Below are positions 39,701 to 42,033 of a stretch of DNA of 42,033 bases, one piece after another. The stretch's first letter is position 1. Every line of letters begins with the position of its first letter. The notes beneath the pieces are model-generated. The model did not search any database and was not told the DNA's origin. It saw only the letters and a program-made list of their open reading frames with translations. Location of the stretch: positions 1-42,033 of the forward strand of contig SXOO01000292.1 in the NCBI GenBank assembly GCA_005776725.1. The letters run 5' to 3'. The stretch comes from Pseudomonadota bacterium. GTDB taxonomy: Bacteria > Myxococcota_A > UBA9042 > GCA-2863065. Made by a program: the position numbers and the translations under genes.

Positions 39701-42033
39701 CTGCCGCGGCGCGCGCTCTCGGCGAACACCCGGGGCTTCGCGCTGCCGACGGGAGCCGCCTGACGCTCGAGCACGCAGCTTCCGACGTGATCCCGCAGGT
39801 CCGCGCCGCAGCCATCGGCGCGCTCGGTCGCATCGCGCATCCGGAGAGCGTCCCGGCGCTGGGCGCGCTCCTCACCCACCCTGACCACTTCGCCGCGGTG
39901 CTGGCCGCGGGCGCGTTGGGCGGGATCGAGCACGCGAGCGCTCGCACCCCGCTCATCAGCGCGCTAGGGCTCTCCGACGCCCTGGCCGAGCCTGTCCAGC
40001 TGGGTGCGGCCCGGGCGATCACGTCGCTGCGGCCGTCGGACGACGCAGCGACGACCGCCTCGCTCGTTCGCCTCCTGCTCGGCACCGGGCGCGAGGAAGT
40101 CCGCTCCGTGGCCGAGGCCTGCGTGGGGGAGCTGCTCACCCGCCAATCGCCGTCTTCTCCCGCCGCGGTCGCCGCGGTCGTCGCGGGCCTCGAGGGGGCT
40201 CCCCTGCTGGCCCGGCGCGCGCTGACGAGGCTGCTCGCCCTGGCGGAGGTGCAGGAGTCGCTCCTGCGCGGGCTCGACGACGAGGACAGCGATGTCCGCG
40301 CGATCGCCGCCCGGGGCCTGGGGGGGCTGTCGAGCTTGGGCGCGACCGGTGAGCCTTCGACTCGACGCACTGGGAAGCCGTCGCCGGGTGGCGCGCCCGA
40401 CGCATCGAGGGAGCGCGTGATCGCCGCTCTGTGCGTCCGCCGCTTTGACACGGACGGCGAGGTCCGCTCCGCCGTGTTCTCTGCGCTCGTCCGCATTGGC
40501 GCGCCCGATCACCTGGCGCTCGGGGCGTTGATGGACCCCGCCACCAGCGTCCGCTCCACCGTCCTGGGTCGGGCGGGCGACGTACTCCCAGGGGTGGCTC
40601 GCGACTGGTTGGCGAGCGAGCATGTCGGCTCTGTGGCCTTGGTTGCGCCTGACGACGCGGCCGAGTCTGGCCGCTCGCCCACGTGGCTCGCCCCCGGCGT
40701 CGATGGGGCCCTCCGGCTTCACGCCCTCGCGACGCAACGGATGGCCTCCGCGCGCCGCGCCCGACTCTGCCGTGCGCTGAACGCGGTGGAGGTCCCGGTG
40801 GGCGCCGAGGCGGTGCTGCTGCGGCTCGCTGGGGGGCCTGATCTCGCCGTAGCCGAGGGCGCGCTCCTGGGCCTTGGCGTCCCGGGGTGTGCCGCGGCCG
40901 CGAGCGAGGTGATGCCGTTCTATCGCGCGGGTCACGGCCGTGTGCGCGCCGCCGCTTTGGCCTGCCTCGTGGGGATGGGCCGCGCCGACGGGTTGGTCGT
41001 GAGCGCAGCGTCCGACCCCGACGCGCAGGTGCGGGCCGCCTCCGCGGACTGCAGCGCCGCTGCCGGCGAACACCAGCTGGAGTGCCTCCGGGCTCTGGTG
41101 GACGATCCGGCGCCCGAGGTTCGCCGCGCCGCTCTGCGGGCGATCGCCGCCCGGCCGGTACCTGGCCTCGGTCCTGCCGCCGTGCGCTGGCTCTTCGACT
41201 CCGAGGAGGCCGTGCGGAGCGCCGCGGCGCAGGCCTTCGGCGCCGTCGCGGCGGTGGCGCAGGGTGAGCTGGCGGCGGTCTTCAGCGGGGCGGGGGCTCC
41301 GGAGTGGGTCGGGCTAGGCCGGGAGGTCCAGTACCGGCGCGCGGTGGTCGGAGGCCTGTCGGACGTGGCCGTGCTGCTCCTGGCCGCGCGCGATGGCGAC
41401 CCGGTGACCCGGGCCGCGGCCGTCGACCGTTTGCACGTGCCGGCGCGTGGCTCCACGCGCGATGACGCGCTGCGCGTGGCGGAAGAGCTGCTGGCAGATG
41501 AGGCGGCCGCGGTGCGCGTCGCCGCGGTGAAGTGCCTCATGCGGGCCGGCGGGACGCTCCCTTGGGTGCTGCCTGGGCTGCTCGGAGACCCGGACGCGAG
41601 CGTGCGCTCCGCCACCCGTGAGGCGCTCGCGGCCACCTCGGCAGGCTCGGTCCCCTCCGCCATGGCGGCGGAGGCTCTGGCCGACCACGGCCGTCGGTTC
41701 TGGGAAGTGCGTCCTGCCGACGCCGCGGACGTGCCGCTGCTGCTGGCGTTCGTGCGGACCTATCGCGGCCTGGTCGACGCCAAGGTCGGCGCCGTCGCTG
41801 CGCTGGGCGGGGTGGCCACGGAGCACGCGGCGCTCGCCCTGGCGTACTGCTTGGGAGCCACCGCAGCGGCGCCAGCCGAGGCCGCGGCCTCGATGCTGGC
41901 CGCGCACCCGGAGGCTCGGGTAGCCGCGCCGACGCTACGACACCTCGTGGGCGGGGCGGCGCGCACCGTCGTTCAGCGGGCGCTCGCGCTCGAGGCCCTC
42001 GCCGTCGCGGAGCCCGCGGCGGCACGCCCGGCC
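36781..42033 (+). CDS. Giant HEAT-repeat protein, partial (runs off the window)
   Basis: One frame with no stop codon from 36781 to the last base, 1,751 codons or more. It is a HEAT/PBS-lyase-type repeat protein: units of 29-31 residues each centred on D/E-x-x-V-R-x-A-A-x-x-A-L. Clear copies start their V-R at residues 440, 471, 852, 881, 1007, 1172, 1228, 1388, 1417, 1447, 1478, 1578 and 1608. Spacing inside runs (1388, 1417, 1447, 1478) is regular. No signal peptide, transmembrane segment or Cys-rich part is seen. The ATG at 36781 lacks a ribosome binding site; a GTG at 36850 with AGGGGG in front is a good alternative start. HEAT solenoids are protein-binding scaffolds; the partner is unknown. 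Long antisense frames over it are shadows. Confidence 0.85.
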   Translation, partial: MDSGCAGFRVIRCGRDATQGVARVYEACDVAGEAGARLSEGLGQADFERQAARLAGGLASELVDVALAHRGALRRRAFEEVPGLSEAECARLLDRVEPLLEGPAGREPAAAQRALVDKQSVGVSFIVCLARRKGKAADRARKRLEAVQEAPAPAHRALAGASRLDDPSLGVRIRATARLASTTGADELLLVLLQSGYAGARCAALEALQRGPTAPALSAALPAQLTHSSRSVRRRAAEVLLASGASTSGRVTMEPCPLVRRVLACGLSDAAELAQLVERDIDPETRLAAVEAGAGSASVLQVALLDGDRFVRARAEALTGGGGADALRAERLVDAEAWEQAIALGASALGPLLARVQQAFVPSTREAAARAGALGALGRLGPLLPHAERHRVESAACGLVADVDGRIRARALGLLETMESSEPAARAAAARAVVDREPEVRVAALSAVAGLRVLDAVLAVTLRLTDPEEPVRLAAVRALGRLGALEFLAALAGGRWPPEFVGAIARPDPAAALLGDRGRSVEDVPPTALRVEALLFLGQLPAPPSIALSATVGQLAATVPSLRQAAERAVRGQGWLPIGRPDRSGRGVESWLTPDEVAPGAFAAGGREVVLRHAANGPDPRLAAGVFHAVRRESLGALIDLARAHRDHVDAGVRLAAAEAAAALGDVPPEADARIPGARAWAALACAKDEFAVAARWAGAAFGPLAAVVADRTRHPAERGGALRSLVTASRGDATVTEQARRALLELLAGDAGPAALEGVAPDGAGHPEAAAPAALVAAALTGLVELGVPAEAVPVLVRTLATPRGVRATEWERPRSEAVRALSSLGGAAQERLRQLIAVGGTLAGGPDADVRVAAVRALAGIAGARADLLVALSDEAPAVRVAAVEALASDRAVVLPLLGDGDAGVVRAVISAVGPLVEPLSHAVALLARDPGIDGQGPRFAQADTLAIEAAPLLLHALRDRARDPATGRRRAAAARALGEHPGLRAADGSRLTLEHAASDVIPQVRAAAIGALGRIAHPESVPALGALLTHPDHFAAVLAAGALGGIEHASARTPLISALGLSDALAEPVQLGAARAITSLRPSDDAATTASLVRLLLGTGREEVRSVAEACVGELLTRQSPSSPAAVAAVVAGLEGAPLLARRALTRLLALAEVQESLLRGLDDEDSDVRAIAARGLGGLSSLGATGEPSTRRTGKPSPGGAPDASRERVIAALCVRRFDTDGEVRSAVFSALVRIGAPDHLALGALMDPATSVRSTVLGRAGDVLPGVARDWLASEHVGSVALVAPDDAAESGRSPTWLAPGVDGALRLHALATQRMASARRARLCRALNAVEVPVGAEAVLLRLAGGPDLAVAEGALLGLGVPGCAAAASEVMPFYRAGHGRVRAAALACLVGMGRADGLVVSAASDPDAQVRAASADCSAAAGEHQLECLRALVDDPAPEVRRAALRAIAARPVPGLGPAAVRWLFDSEEAVRSAAAQAFGAVAAVAQGELAAVFSGAGAPEWVGLGREVQYRRAVVGGLSDVAVLLLAARDGDPVTRAAAVDRLHVPARGSTRDDALRVAEELLADEAAAVRVAAVKCLMRAGGTLPWVLPGLLGDPDASVRSATREALAATSAGSVPSAMAAEALADHGRRFWEVRPADAADVPLLLAFVRTYRGLVDAKVGAVAALGGVATEHAALALAYCLGATAAAPAEAAASMLAAHPEARVAAPTLRHLVGGAARTVVQRALALEALAVAEPAAARPA

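Noticed and set aside
38443..41073. Long minus-strand frames (496 and 369 codons) over the HEAT gene
   Set aside because: They are antisense to a frame with clear HEAT periodicity; their products are Arg/His/Gln-rich without any motif, as expected of G+C-rich shadow frames.
1..42033. Search for tRNA, rRNA, CRISPR arrays, insertion sequences and phage genes
   Set aside because: No direct-repeat array, transposase or integrase motif, or recognisable RNA gene was found.

Overview
The window is a very G+C-rich, densely coded stretch of bacterial chromosome. The number of lipoproteins, the D/P/T-rich linkers behind their lipidation cysteines, the Cys-rich proteins of MopE and Dickkopf type, a CcmE of the Cys (CxxxY) type and a TamA/TamB pair point to a Gram-negative bacterium of the Myxococcota (former Deltaproteobacteria). 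That placement is inference from gene content. I see no rRNA, tRNA, CRISPR array, transposase or phage gene.

Layout. 1-4167 (minus strand): a tightly packed run pfpI-like, trmB, a PHP-domain lipoprotein, hisZ and the first codons of purA. 4429-7170: a DUF1295-type membrane protein, a small membrane protein, a small secreted protein and a stand-alone Smr protein. 7244-14373: a lipoprotein-rich region holding a Cys-rich lipoprotein, a large PHP-domain lipoprotein (a distant relative of the first), two overlapping lipoprotein c-type cytochromes, a SUMF1-fold lipoprotein and a Dickkopf-like Cys-rich lipoprotein. 14399-20378: a hypothetical protein, an enoyl-CoA hydratase, a 3-hydroxyacyl-CoA dehydrogenase, a thiolase-like protein that has lost its catalytic cysteines and carries a long unknown C-terminal half, and an APH-fold kinase. 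20421-29429: galE, then tamA and tamB, where TamA carries a lipobox. 29552-36500: a cytochrome c maturation operon, ccmE, a ccmF-ccmH fusion, a CcmI-like small protein, an unknown secreted protein, ccmA and ccmB. 36781 to the window end: one uninterrupted reading frame for a giant HEAT-repeat protein of more than 1,700 residues that runs out of the window.

How the genes fit together. The Ccm operon would attach heme to proteins such as the two CxxCH lipoproteins at 11.2-12.1 kb. TamA/TamB would serve outer-membrane assembly or lipid transport. The 15-20 kb cluster looks like acyl-CoA metabolism with a non-canonical third partner in place of a thiolase. The most unusual items are the HEAT giant, the Cys-less thiolase fusion, the CcmF-CcmH fusion next to a Cys-type CcmE, and the lipobox on TamA. 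Many long open frames antisense to real genes are by-products of high G+C and are not annotated.
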